Source of the DNA: an uncultured Burkholderiales bacterium
GTDB taxonomy: Bacteria; Pseudomonadota; Gammaproteobacteria; Burkholderiales; Burkholderiaceae_C
Length of the DNA stretch: 6,035 bases
NCBI GenBank assembly: GCA_903925445.1
Contig: CAIYFE010000325.1
Coordinates: 1-6,035, forward strand
Direction of reading: 5' to 3'
The number at the start of each line of letters is the position of its first letter. The first letter of the stretch is position 1. Under the pieces are notes generated by a model that worked only from the letters and a program-made list of their open reading frames with translations, was not told where the DNA came from and ran no database searches. Below are positions 1 through 5,910 of this stretch, piece after piece. The translations under genes and the position numbers were made by a program.

Positions 1-824
1 ATTTCACGCAGCACCGCCAAGGAGGCATTGCGCATGAGTTGGTATTCTTTGTCGGTCAGCGTTTGCGCTGGTGCAACGGTGATGGAGTCACCGGTGTGCA
101 CGCCCATGGGGTCTAAGTTTTCAATCGAGCAAATGATGATGCAGTTGTCCGCCTTGTCGCGCACCACTTCCATCTCGTACTCTTTCCAACCCAAGAGCGA
201 TTCTTCAATCAACAACTCGTTGGTGGGGGACGCTTCGAGGCCGCGTTTGCAAATAGTTTCAAACTCTTCAGGGTTGTAGGCAATGCCGCCACCGGTGCCA
301 CCGAGTGTGAAGCTTGGACGAATGACGGTGGGAAAGCCCACGCGCTTTTGCACATCCCACGCTTCTTCCATGCTGTGGGCAATGCCCGAGCGGGCTGACC
401 CCAAACCAATTTTGGTCATGGCGTCTTTGAACTTGAGACGGTCTTCCGCCTTGTCGATGGCCTCGGGGGTCGCGCCAATCAGCTCGACTTTGTATTTGGC
501 CAACACGCCGTGGTGCCACAAATCGAGTGCGCAGTTGAGGGCCGTTTGTCCACCCATGGTGGGCAAGATGGCATCGGGACGTTCTTTGGCAATGATTTTC
601 TCAACCGTTTGCCAAGTGATCGGTTCGATGTAGGTGACGTCGGCCGTGGCAGGGTCGGTCATGATCGTCGCGGGGTTGCTGTTGATCAAAATGACTTTGT
701 AACCCTCTTCGCGCAAGGCTTTACACGCTTGCACACCCGAGTAGTCGAATTCGCACGCCTGACCAATGATGATCGGGCCTGCGCCAATGATGAGGATGCT
801 TTTTAAATCGGAACGCTTGGGCAT
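1..824 (-). CDS. carB: Carbamoyl-phosphate synthetase large subunit (N-terminal 274 residues, runs off the left edge)
   Basis: This is the ATP-dependent synthetase subunit. It makes carbamoyl phosphate from bicarbonate, two ATP and ammonia channelled from CarA, for pyrimidine and arginine synthesis in the cytoplasm. Reading the minus strand from the ATG at 824 gives an unbroken frame to base 1. It begins MPKRSDLKSILIIGAGPI and aligns without gaps to my memory of E. coli CarB. Only the first preATP-grasp/ATP-grasp (carboxyphosphate) half is present. Visible landmarks are GAGPIIIGQACEFDYSG (residues 14-30), NSNPATIMTD (48-57), PTMGGQTALN (88-97), R129 in the EDR motif, R169 in VIRPSFT, the glycine-rich loop 175-180 and E215 in KEYEMEV. 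A Shine-Dalgarno GGAG at 833-836 lies 8 bases before the start. The ATG shares one base with the carA stop (TAATG), so the two are translationally coupled. About three quarters of the protein lies outside the window. Confidence 0.98.
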   Translation of the reverse strand, partial: MPKRSDLKSILIIGAGPIIIGQACEFDYSGVQACKALREEGYKVILINSNPATIMTDPATADVTYIEPITWQTVEKIIAKERPDAILPTMGGQTALNCALDLWHHGVLAKYKVELIGATPEAIDKAEDRLKFKDAMTKIGLGSARSGIAHSMEEAWDVQKRVGFPTVIRPSFTLGGTGGGIAYNPEEFETICKRGLEASPTNELLIEESLLGWKEYEMEVVRDKADNCIIICSIENLDPMGVHTGDSITVAPAQTLTDKEYQLMRNASLAVLRE

Positions 825-1987
825 TAGTTTTTCTCCATCAATTTGATGAAGCGGTCAAAAAGGTAGGCAATATCATGTGGACCAGGCGAAGCTTCGGGGT
901 GTCCTTGGAAACAAAACGCGGGCTTGTCGGTGCGTGCCAGTCCCTGCAAAGTGCCATCAAACAAAGACACATGCGTGGCTCGCAGGTTGGCAGGCAACGA
1001 CTTTTCATCGACCGCAAAACCGTGGTTTTGGCTAGTGATGGAGACGCGACCACTGTCAAGGTCTTTGACCGGATGGTTGGCGCCGTGGTGACCAAATTTC
1101 ATCTTGAAGGTTTTGGCACCGCTGGCCAAGGCCATGATTTGATGACCCAAGCAAATGCCAAAGGTTGGAATACCGGTTTCAATGAGTTCACGCGCCGCAG
1201 CAATGGCGTAATCGCAAGGCTCTGGATCGCCAGGGCCATTGGACAAGAAGATGCCGTTGGGCTTGAGCTTGAGCACTTCGGCGGCCGGCGTTTTGGCGGG
1301 CACCACGCTGACTCGGCAACCCCGCTGCGCCAACATGCGCAAGATGTTTTTCTTGACGCCAAAGTCGTAGGCGACCACATGAAATTGAGGTGCTTTGACG
1401 GTGCCGTAACCCTCGCCCAAAGTCCACTCGGTTTGCGTCCATTCGTAGCCTTGTGCAACCGTGACTTTTTGCGCCAAATCCAAACCCGCCATGGAAGGTG
1501 CGGCTTTGGCGGCGGCAATGGCTTGATCGATCAAGGCGGGCGTGACGGCCTCGCCTTGCTTCAAACCGATGATGGCGCCGTTTTGGGCCCCTTTGCTGCG
1601 CAGCAAACGGGTGAGTTTGCGGGTGTCGATGTTGGCAATCGCCACGGTGTGGCTGTCGCGCAAGTAGTCCGACAAGGATTGTGTTGAACGGAAATTGCTG
1701 GCCAACAAGGGCAGATCTTTGATGATCAAACCAGCGGCATGGACTTGGCTGGCTTCGATGTCCTCAGGGTTGACGCCATAGTTGCCGATGTGCGGATAAG
1801 TCAAGGTGACGATCTGCTGGCAGTAACTGGGGTCGGTGAGGATTTCTTGATAACCGACGATGGAGGTGTTGAACACCACCTCGCCGACTGTGGAGCCAGC
1901 GGCTCCAATCGAATTGCCAACAAAGACCGTGCCGTCTGCAAGCGCCAAAATGGCGGGCGGGAATGTTCCCTGAAGAGACAAAAGCAC
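824..1987 (-). CDS. carA: Carbamoyl-phosphate synthetase small (glutaminase) subunit
   Basis: CarA hydrolyses glutamine and passes ammonia to CarB for carbamoyl phosphate synthesis. The 387-residue protein is close to the family length (382 in E. coli). The N-terminal CPSase small-chain domain includes GEVVFNTSIVGYQEILTDPSY (35-55), and IDTRKLTRLLR lies at 120-130. The C-terminal class I glutamine amidotransferase domain has FLSNGPGDP (247-255), the nucleophile C279 in GICLGHQ, KFGHHGANHPV (297-307) and the catalytic pair H363/E365 in QGHPEASPGPH. The start is GTG at 1987. It is supported by GGAG at 1994-1997 with a 6-base spacer, and there is no ATG in this frame between it and the upstream in-frame stop. 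The initial residues (MLLSLQGTFPPAILALADG) run slightly longer than in E. coli. The gene opens after a 168-base intergenic region with its own promoter-like sequence and ends in TAATG with carB. Confidence 0.98.
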   Translation of the reverse strand: MLLSLQGTFPPAILALADGTVFVGNSIGAAGSTVGEVVFNTSIVGYQEILTDPSYCQQIVTLTYPHIGNYGVNPEDIEASQVHAAGLIIKDLPLLASNFRSTQSLSDYLRDSHTVAIANIDTRKLTRLLRSKGAQNGAIIGLKQGEAVTPALIDQAIAAAKAAPSMAGLDLAQKVTVAQGYEWTQTEWTLGEGYGTVKAPQFHVVAYDFGVKKNILRMLAQRGCRVSVVPAKTPAAEVLKLKPNGIFLSNGPGDPEPCDYAIAAARELIETGIPTFGICLGHQIMALASGAKTFKMKFGHHGANHPVKDLDSGRVSITSQNHGFAVDEKSLPANLRATHVSLFDGTLQGLARTDKPAFCFQGHPEASPGPHDIAYLFDRFIKLMEKN

Positions 1988-1991
1988 TGGG

Positions 1992-2092
1992 TTCTCCGGA
2001 ATAGTTCGGGTACGCCTCAGGCTCTCCAGAGAAATGACTCTCTTTGGGGCTGCTTGTTCGAGGAATTTGCCTTGGATTTAGCTGGGGCGTAC
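1992..2092 (-). promoter_or_regulatory. Candidate structured 5' leader of carAB with alternative stem and anti-Shine-Dalgarno helix
   Basis: Downstream of the TATAAT box the predicted transcript has two competing folds that I can pair by hand. In the first, GUACGCCCCAG (2092-2082) pairs with CUGAGGCGUAC (2020-2010): ten Watson-Crick pairs with one C/A mismatch, enclosing a small AGAGA/UCUCU hairpin (2043-2039 with 2032-2028). In the second, UUCUCUGGAG (2033-2024) pairs over ten positions, including two G-U wobbles, with UUCCGGAGAA (2001-1992), which contains the carA Shine-Dalgarno. The second helix uses bases of the small hairpin and crosses the long stem, so it would need an exclusive switch or a pseudoknot. 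The leader contains no AUG and no U-rich terminator tract, so control of translation initiation fits better than attenuation. No known riboswitch class is recognised. Function is inference. Confidence 0.4.
1994..1997 (-). promoter_or_regulatory. Ribosome binding site deciding the GTG start of carA
   Basis: GGAG on the minus strand lies 6 bases before the GTG at 1987 and fixes that non-ATG start. It sits in the context TTCCGGAGAA (1992-2001), which can pair with an upstream leader segment at 2024-2033, so the site may be subject to sequestration. Confidence 0.75.
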
Positions 2093-2108
2093 AGGTTGAT
2101 GCGGGAAA

Positions 2109-2129
2109 GCCTCTCATTATATCCGAGGC
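2109..2129. repeat. Short inverted repeat flanking the carAB -10 box
   Basis: GCCTC (2129-2125, minus strand) and GAGGC (2113-2109) form a perfect 5-base inverted repeat around an 11-base centre that contains the TATAAT. It could be an operator half-site pair or chance. As RNA from the upstream operon it would be a weak hairpin followed by only three Us, too poor to call a terminator. Confidence 0.3.
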
Positions 2130-2144
2130 ACTGGTTTACCCCGA
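2116..2144 (-). promoter_or_regulatory. Probable carAB promoter with a perfect -10 box and weak -35
   Basis: TATAAT lies at 2121-2116 on the minus strand, 34 bases beyond the stop of the upstream methyltransferase gene and about 130 bases before the carA start. At a 17-base spacing the -35 position reads TCGGGG (2144-2139), a poor match to TTGACA. The nearest better matches (a TTGGAT and a TTGAAA further upstream) are too distant. The start of transcription would fall near 2108-2111, giving a leader of roughly 120 nt. The weak -35 could mean dependence on an activator or modest basal activity. Read-through from the upstream operon also remains possible because I see no terminator between the two blocks. 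Confidence 0.55.
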
Positions 2145-2155
2145 TCCAAGGTCTT

Positions 2156-2923
2156 TCAAGCGCAGGCGCTGGCGTACAAGCAAATTGCGGCGGCAGCGGC
2201 CACGTTGAGCGACTCTTCTCCGCCCGGTTGATCAATGCGCACACGCACATCGGCGCGTGCGGCCAGCTCAGGCGATACGCCCTGCCCTTCATGGCCTAGC
2301 AACCAAGCGCAAGGCTTGGGAATGGCTCTTTGTTGCTGCAACTCATGCAAATTTGTGCCCTGATGCACGTCGGTGGTCAGCCAAGGCACGGTCAAGGCAC
2401 TCAAAGCTTCGGGCAAGACGCCCTCTACCAAATTCAAACCAAAATGAGCGCCCATGCCAGAACGCAACACTTTGGAGGACCACAAAGCAGCGGAGCCCTT
2501 GAGCGCAATCACCTGGGAAAAACCAAAAGCCGAGGCGCTTCGCAGAATCGAGCCGACGTTGCCCGCATCTTGCACCCGGTCTAACACCACCGTGGCGAGC
2601 GCGGGTTGAATCTCCAACGCAGCGGGCAAAGCGATCACAAAACCCATGCGCGCGGGCGACTCCAAACCGCTGATGTCTTGAAACAAAGCATCGGGCAAGA
2701 CCACGTTTCGCGGTGCGGCTTGCGTCCATTCGGGCAGCAATTGGCTGACGATGGACTCTGCAAACACAGCCAATTCAGGTTGAACGCCTCGCGCCAAGGC
2801 GGCACGGCACAAATGGTCACCTTCCAACCAAACACGTTGGCTTTTGCGGTAGGCCGTGCTGTCTTGGGACAAACGGCGCAATGATTTGACCAAGGGGTTG
2901 TCTCGCGAAGTGATCACATTCAT
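2156..2923 (-). CDS. TrmH/SpoU-family RNA 2'-O-ribose methyltransferase
   Basis: This is a SPOUT-class enzyme predicted to transfer a methyl group from S-adenosylmethionine to a ribose 2'-OH of rRNA or tRNA. The target nucleotide cannot be told from sequence. With the start at 2923 the protein has 255 residues. An N-terminal substrate-binding (L30e-like) domain spans roughly 25-95 and includes VWLEGDHLCRAALARG (31-46). The C-terminal trefoil-knot domain carries motif 1 NVGSILR (N122, R128 as probable catalytic arginine), motif 2 LLGHEGQG (208-215) and motif 3 with E237, S238 and N240 (EESLNVAAAAA). I chose ATG 2923 over the ATG at 2965 because it makes a 4-base ATGA overlap with the rnhB stop, has an AGGTG upstream and removes 14 atypical residues. 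It appears to be the last gene of the lpx operon. RlmB, TsnR and YsgA-like members are all possible relatives. Confidence 0.92.
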   Translation of the reverse strand: MNVITSRDNPLVKSLRRLSQDSTAYRKSQRVWLEGDHLCRAALARGVQPELAVFAESIVSQLLPEWTQAAPRNVVLPDALFQDISGLESPARMGFVIALPAALEIQPALATVVLDRVQDAGNVGSILRSASAFGFSQVIALKGSAALWSSKVLRSGMGAHFGLNLVEGVLPEALSALTVPWLTTDVHQGTNLHELQQQRAIPKPCAWLLGHEGQGVSPELAARADVRVRIDQPGGEESLNVAAAAAICLYASACA

Positions 2924-3537
2924 TTCAGCACCTGCGCAACGGGAGAAAAGCTTTTGCGATGCCAAGTTGTGGCGCCATGCGAGCGCAAAGCTTGCAAATG
3001 TGCCTCAGTACCGTACCCCTTGTGTTGGTCAAACCCATACTGAGGAAACTCTGCGTGCATGGCCTGGCACAAACGATCGCGATGCACCTTGGCCAAGATA
3101 GAGGCCGCAGAGATGGCTGCTACTTTGCTGTCACCTTTGACAATGGCTTCGGCCAACACATCCAACACAGGCAAGCGATTGCCATCGACCAAAACTTTAT
3201 GGGGCTTGAGGCGCAAGCCATCGACGGCACGACGCATGGCCAGCATAGTGGCTTGCAAAATATTGAGCTGATCGATTTCCTCTACCGAAGCCTCAGCAAT
3301 GCTGCAACACAAGGCTTTGGCGCGAATTTCATCGAACAAGCGATCACGTTTGAGTGCGGTGAGTTTTTTGGAATCTGCCAAACCTTGGATCGGATGCAAA
3401 TCGTCCAAGATGACAGCAGCCGCCACCACGGGCCCGGCCAAAGGCCCACGCCCAGCCTCATCCACACCGGCGATCAAGCCAGGTGCATCCCAGGGCAATG
3501 GCGTTTGTTCAGCCTTGAAGAACTTCTTGGATCGCAT
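2920..3537 (-). CDS. rnhB: Ribonuclease HII
   Basis: RNase HII cleaves the RNA strand of RNA-DNA hybrids and starts removal of single ribonucleotides misincorporated into DNA. From ATG 3537 the protein is 205 residues, close to E. coli RnhB (198). The four metal-binding carboxylates are all visible: D26 and E27 in GVDEAGRGPLAG, D118 in LVDGNR and D136 in KGDSKV, each offset by ten from E. coli D16, E17, D108 and D126. Other family signatures are LADSKKL, LNILQATMLAMRRAV, ISAASILAKVHRD and FPQYGFDQHKGYGT. The open frame extends upstream to 3696, but those 53 residues lie inside lpxB in another frame and do not resemble the family. The chosen start overlaps lpxB by 29 bases and lacks a strong Shine-Dalgarno. 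A TTG at 3498 just after the lpxB stop is a weaker alternative. The neighbour order lpxB-rnhB matches the E. coli cluster. Confidence 0.96.
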   Translation of the reverse strand: MRSKKFFKAEQTPLPWDAPGLIAGVDEAGRGPLAGPVVAAAVILDDLHPIQGLADSKKLTALKRDRLFDEIRAKALCCSIAEASVEEIDQLNILQATMLAMRRAVDGLRLKPHKVLVDGNRLPVLDVLAEAIVKGDSKVAAISAASILAKVHRDRLCQAMHAEFPQYGFDQHKGYGTEAHLQALRSHGATTWHRKSFSPVAQVLK

Positions 3538-4648
3538 GGCTGGCCAAGGATGCGGTGTCTCGCCGCAAGCTGTCGTGTAAACCTGAAAAAATCTGCTGGA
3601 CTTGCTGCACGCGCTCGGGCTCATCGAACCAACGCAAAACCTCAAGCGCCAAAGCTTGCGGCGTGGCGGCGTCTTGCAACAATTCGGGCACGACAAAATC
3701 GTTCGACAAAATGTTGGGCAAGCCCACCCAAGGTTGCAATTTTTTAGCGCGCGTGATCCACCAACTCAAGACGTTCATGTTGTAAGCAATCACCATCGGG
3801 CGCTTGAACAGCGCCGCCTCCAATGTGGCGGTGCCGCTGGCATTCAAGGTCACGTCACAGGCGGCCAAAGCCCAATGCGATTGCCCTTCCAAGATCTGCA
3901 AATTGGGCACATTGACGGCCTTGGCAAGTTGCTCAATTTGCGCTTTGAGCGCTGGCACAGCAGGCAAGACAAATTGCAAATCCGCTTGCTGGGCATGCGT
4001 CAGCCGAGCAGCTTGCAAAAATCGTTTGGCCAAGTATTTGATTTCTGAGTCGCGGCTTCCAGGCAACAGCGCCACAATGCGGGCATTGGGCGCCAAGCCC
4101 AACGCTTGTCGGGCAGCGTCGCGATCTACCTGCTGCGGAATCATTTGCGCCAAGGGATGCCCCACATACGTAGCCCGAATTCCATGTTGCGCCAACAAAT
4201 CCACCTCAAATGGAAATATGCACAACACGTGATCGACGCTCTGCTTGATTTTTTCGATCCGATCAGCGCGCCAAGCCCAAATCGATGGGCAAACAAAATG
4301 CACCGTTGGAATGCCGTGCGCCTTGAGGTCCCGCGCCAAATCCAAATTGAAATCGGGCGCATCCACGCCGATGAAAGCACTGGGTGGGTGTGCCAACAAC
4401 TGGTCGCGCAGCTGTCGGCGAATACCAACAATTCTTCGGTAATGCCGCAAAACCTCGACGTAGCCACGCACAGCCAGTTGATTGCTTGACCATTGCGCAT
4501 CAAATCCTTGCGCAACCATTTGCGCACCGCCAATGCCGCTGGCCTTCAAATCGGGCCACGTCTTTTTCATGCCTTGCAGCAACAAACTCGCCAACAAATC
4601 GCCCGAGGCCTCGCCGGCCACCAGCGAAAAAGACAAAGCTTGCTGCAT
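3509..4648 (-). CDS. lpxB: Lipid-A-disaccharide synthase
   Basis: LpxB is an inverting glycosyltransferase (family GT19) at the inner face of the cytoplasmic membrane. It joins UDP-2,3-diacylglucosamine to lipid X to form the beta-1,6-linked lipid A disaccharide. The 379-residue protein matches the usual length (about 382). Visible landmarks are LVAGEASGDLL (9-19), GIGGAQM (38-44), GVDAPDFN with D95 and D99 (94-101), PSIWAWR (121-127), YVGHPL (161-166), LPGSRDSEI (195-203) and SGTATLEAAL (271-280) of the UDP-sugar-binding C-terminal half. WWITRAKK (296-303) may belong to a membrane-contacting surface. The ATG lies only 6 bases after the lpxA stop. No Shine-Dalgarno is visible before it, only a run of six Ts, so translation probably relies on ribosomes arriving from lpxA. 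The 3' end overlaps the start of rnhB. Confidence 0.98.
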   Translation of the reverse strand: MQQALSFSLVAGEASGDLLASLLLQGMKKTWPDLKASGIGGAQMVAQGFDAQWSSNQLAVRGYVEVLRHYRRIVGIRRQLRDQLLAHPPSAFIGVDAPDFNLDLARDLKAHGIPTVHFVCPSIWAWRADRIEKIKQSVDHVLCIFPFEVDLLAQHGIRATYVGHPLAQMIPQQVDRDAARQALGLAPNARIVALLPGSRDSEIKYLAKRFLQAARLTHAQQADLQFVLPAVPALKAQIEQLAKAVNVPNLQILEGQSHWALAACDVTLNASGTATLEAALFKRPMVIAYNMNVLSWWITRAKKLQPWVGLPNILSNDFVVPELLQDAATPQALALEVLRWFDEPERVQQVQQIFSGLHDSLRRDTASLASHAIQEVLQG

Positions 4649-4654
4649 AAAAAA

Positions 4655-5449
4655 TTAACGCACGATGCCGCGTTGCGGCGAGGATTGGTTCAGAAAATCC
4701 AACATCATGGCAACATCGGGTGCGGACTCGGGCTTGTCTTTCACCAACTCAGCGATGCGTGATTTGGATTGCTCCAAGGTCAACTCATCGCGGTACAAAG
4801 CCTTGAACATCGACTTGACCGCGCCGATGCGCTCGGGCGAAAAGCCACGGCGACGCAATCCCTCAAAATTCATAGAACGCGCTTGAGCAGGCTGACCTTG
4901 GCACATGACAAACGGCGGCAAATCGGCAAACAAAAGCGAATGCATGGCCGTGAAGCAATGCGCACCCAAGCGAACAAACTGGTGGACAACAGTGAAGCCC
5001 CCCAAAATCGCCCAATCGCCCACATGCACATGCCCCGCCAGTTGCGAGCTGTTTGCAAAAATCGTGTGGTTGCCCACTTGGCAATCATGTGCCAAATGCA
5101 CATAAGCCATGATCCAGTTGTCGTCGCCCAAGCGCGTCACACCCACGTCGCCAGGCGAGCCTATGTTGAAAGTACAAAACTCGCGGATGGTGTTGCGCGC
5201 ACCGATGAGCAATTCACAAGGCTCGCCCGCATATTTTTTATCTTGCGGAATGGCGCCCAATGAGTTGAATTGAAAAATGCGGTTGTCGCGACCAATCGTG
5301 GTGTGACCTTCGATGACGCAATGCGCGCCAATCGTCGTACCCGCATCAATGCGAACGTCCGGCCCAATGATGGTGTAAGGACCGACCTGCACCGAACTGT
5401 CGAGCTCGGCTTTGGGATCAACGATTGCGGTTGCGTGAATCAAGCTCAT
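4655..5449 (-). CDS. lpxA: UDP-N-acetylglucosamine O-acyltransferase
   Basis: LpxA performs the first step of lipid A synthesis: it moves a 3-hydroxyacyl chain from acyl carrier protein to the 3-OH of UDP-GlcNAc in the cytoplasm. From ATG 5449 it has 264 residues (E. coli 262). Hexapeptide repeats of the left-handed beta helix fill the N-terminal two thirds, and a helical C-terminal domain ends in RGIVR. The catalytic histidine is H121 in VHLAHDC, with H118, H140 (LAGHV) and H156 (VVHQF) matching E. coli H122, H144 and H160. The motif QDKKYAGEP (69-77) is also conserved. Residue 169 is methionine where E. coli has Gly173, predicting a shorter acyl chain. The segment TFNIGSPGDVGVTRLG (93-108) differs from the E. 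coli TIHRGT region and seems typical of betaproteobacteria from memory. The open frame reaches 5491, but that would overlap fabZ and add 14 unrelated residues. GAGTGG before the ATG is a weak ribosome binding site. Confidence 0.97.
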   Translation of the reverse strand: MSLIHATAIVDPKAELDSSVQVGPYTIIGPDVRIDAGTTIGAHCVIEGHTTIGRDNRIFQFNSLGAIPQDKKYAGEPCELLIGARNTIREFCTFNIGSPGDVGVTRLGDDNWIMAYVHLAHDCQVGNHTIFANSSQLAGHVHVGDWAILGGFTVVHQFVRLGAHCFTAMHSLLFADLPPFVMCQGQPAQARSMNFEGLRRRGFSPERIGAVKSMFKALYRDELTLEQSKSRIAELVKDKPESAPDVAMMLDFLNQSSPQRGIVR

Positions 5450-5466
5450 GTCGACCACTCGGCGCT

Positions 5467-5910
5467 TTAAGCAATGCTGCGCATGGTGCACATCAATTCA
5501 GCTTCCACCGCGGTGTCGTCACCTACTTTGGCGCGCGCTTTGAATTTGAAAATACCCGCTTTCATTCGGTCAAGTTCGACTTCCAGCACCAATTGATCGC
5601 CTGGCTCAACCGGACGCTTGAAACGAGCGCCATCAATGCCCGCAAAGTAATAGACCGTTTTGTCGTCAGGTGCAGCACCCAAGGTGTCAAAGGCCAACAA
5701 AGCAGCAGCTTGCGCCAAGGCTTCGAGCATCAAAACGCCTGGCATCACGGGGCGGTGAGGAAAATGCCCCGTGAAAAAAGGCTCATTGATGGTGACATTC
5801 TTCAACGCCTTGATGCTTTTGCCTTTGTCAATCTCGAGCACGCGATCGACCAACAAAAATGGATAACGATGCGGCAATTGTTTGAGAACTTGATGAATGT
5901 CCATGCTCAT
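5467..5910 (-). CDS. fabZ: 3-hydroxyacyl-[acyl-carrier-protein] dehydratase
   Basis: FabZ removes water from 3-hydroxyacyl-ACP during fatty acid elongation. It competes with LpxA and LpxD for the same hydroxyacyl-ACP pool, which explains its place in this cluster. The 147-residue protein is a single hot-dog domain of normal length. The active-site histidine is H49 in FTGHFPHRPVMPGVLMLEA and the acid is E63. The N-terminal LPHRYPFLLVDRV (12-24) and YYFAGIDGARFKRPVEPGDQL (87-107) are further signatures. The ATG at 5910 forms a 4-base ATGA overlap with the lpxD stop. A second ATG two codons later (5904) is an equally possible start. The upstream AGAAAG is a weak Shine-Dalgarno. The lpxA start follows after a 17-base gap. 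Confidence 0.98.
   Translation of the reverse strand: MSMDIHQVLKQLPHRYPFLLVDRVLEIDKGKSIKALKNVTINEPFFTGHFPHRPVMPGVLMLEALAQAAALLAFDTLGAAPDDKTVYYFAGIDGARFKRPVEPGDQLVLEVELDRMKAGIFKFKARAKVGDDTAVEAELMCTMRSIA

Noticed and set aside
875..1687. Long plus-strand open frame (270 codons) antisense to carA
   Set aside because: It lies wholly opposite a confidently identified gene, its translation has no recognisable domain, and long antisense frames are expected from the codon bias of the real gene.
1764..2117. Minus-strand frame of 117 codons that could be a leader peptide before carA
   Set aside because: Its ATG is formed by the last bases of the TATAAT box plus the next base, so it would lie upstream of the predicted transcript start. 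Beyond the intergenic part it is just carA in another frame.
2109..2129. Intrinsic terminator after the methyltransferase gene
   Set aside because: The stem is only 5 base pairs with an 11-base loop and is followed by three Ts, too weak for a Rho-independent terminator.
1739..2299. Plus-strand open frame of 186 codons spanning the carA start, the intergenic region and the end of the methyltransferase gene
   Set aside because: It is antisense to two real genes, no ribosome site was noted, and the protein is low in recognisable motifs.
3538..3696. Upstream extension of rnhB by 53 codons
   Set aside because: The added residues are lpxB read in another frame and are cysteine- and proline-rich, unlike RNase HII.
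2959..3747. Plus-strand open frame of 262 codons opposite rnhB and the end of lpxB
   Set aside because: Antisense shadow of two genes with intact catalytic motifs. Its translation resembles nothing known to me.
5450..5491. Upstream extension of lpxA by 14 codons
   Set aside because: It would overlap fabZ and add residues absent from the family. The ATG at 5449 gives the usual N terminus.
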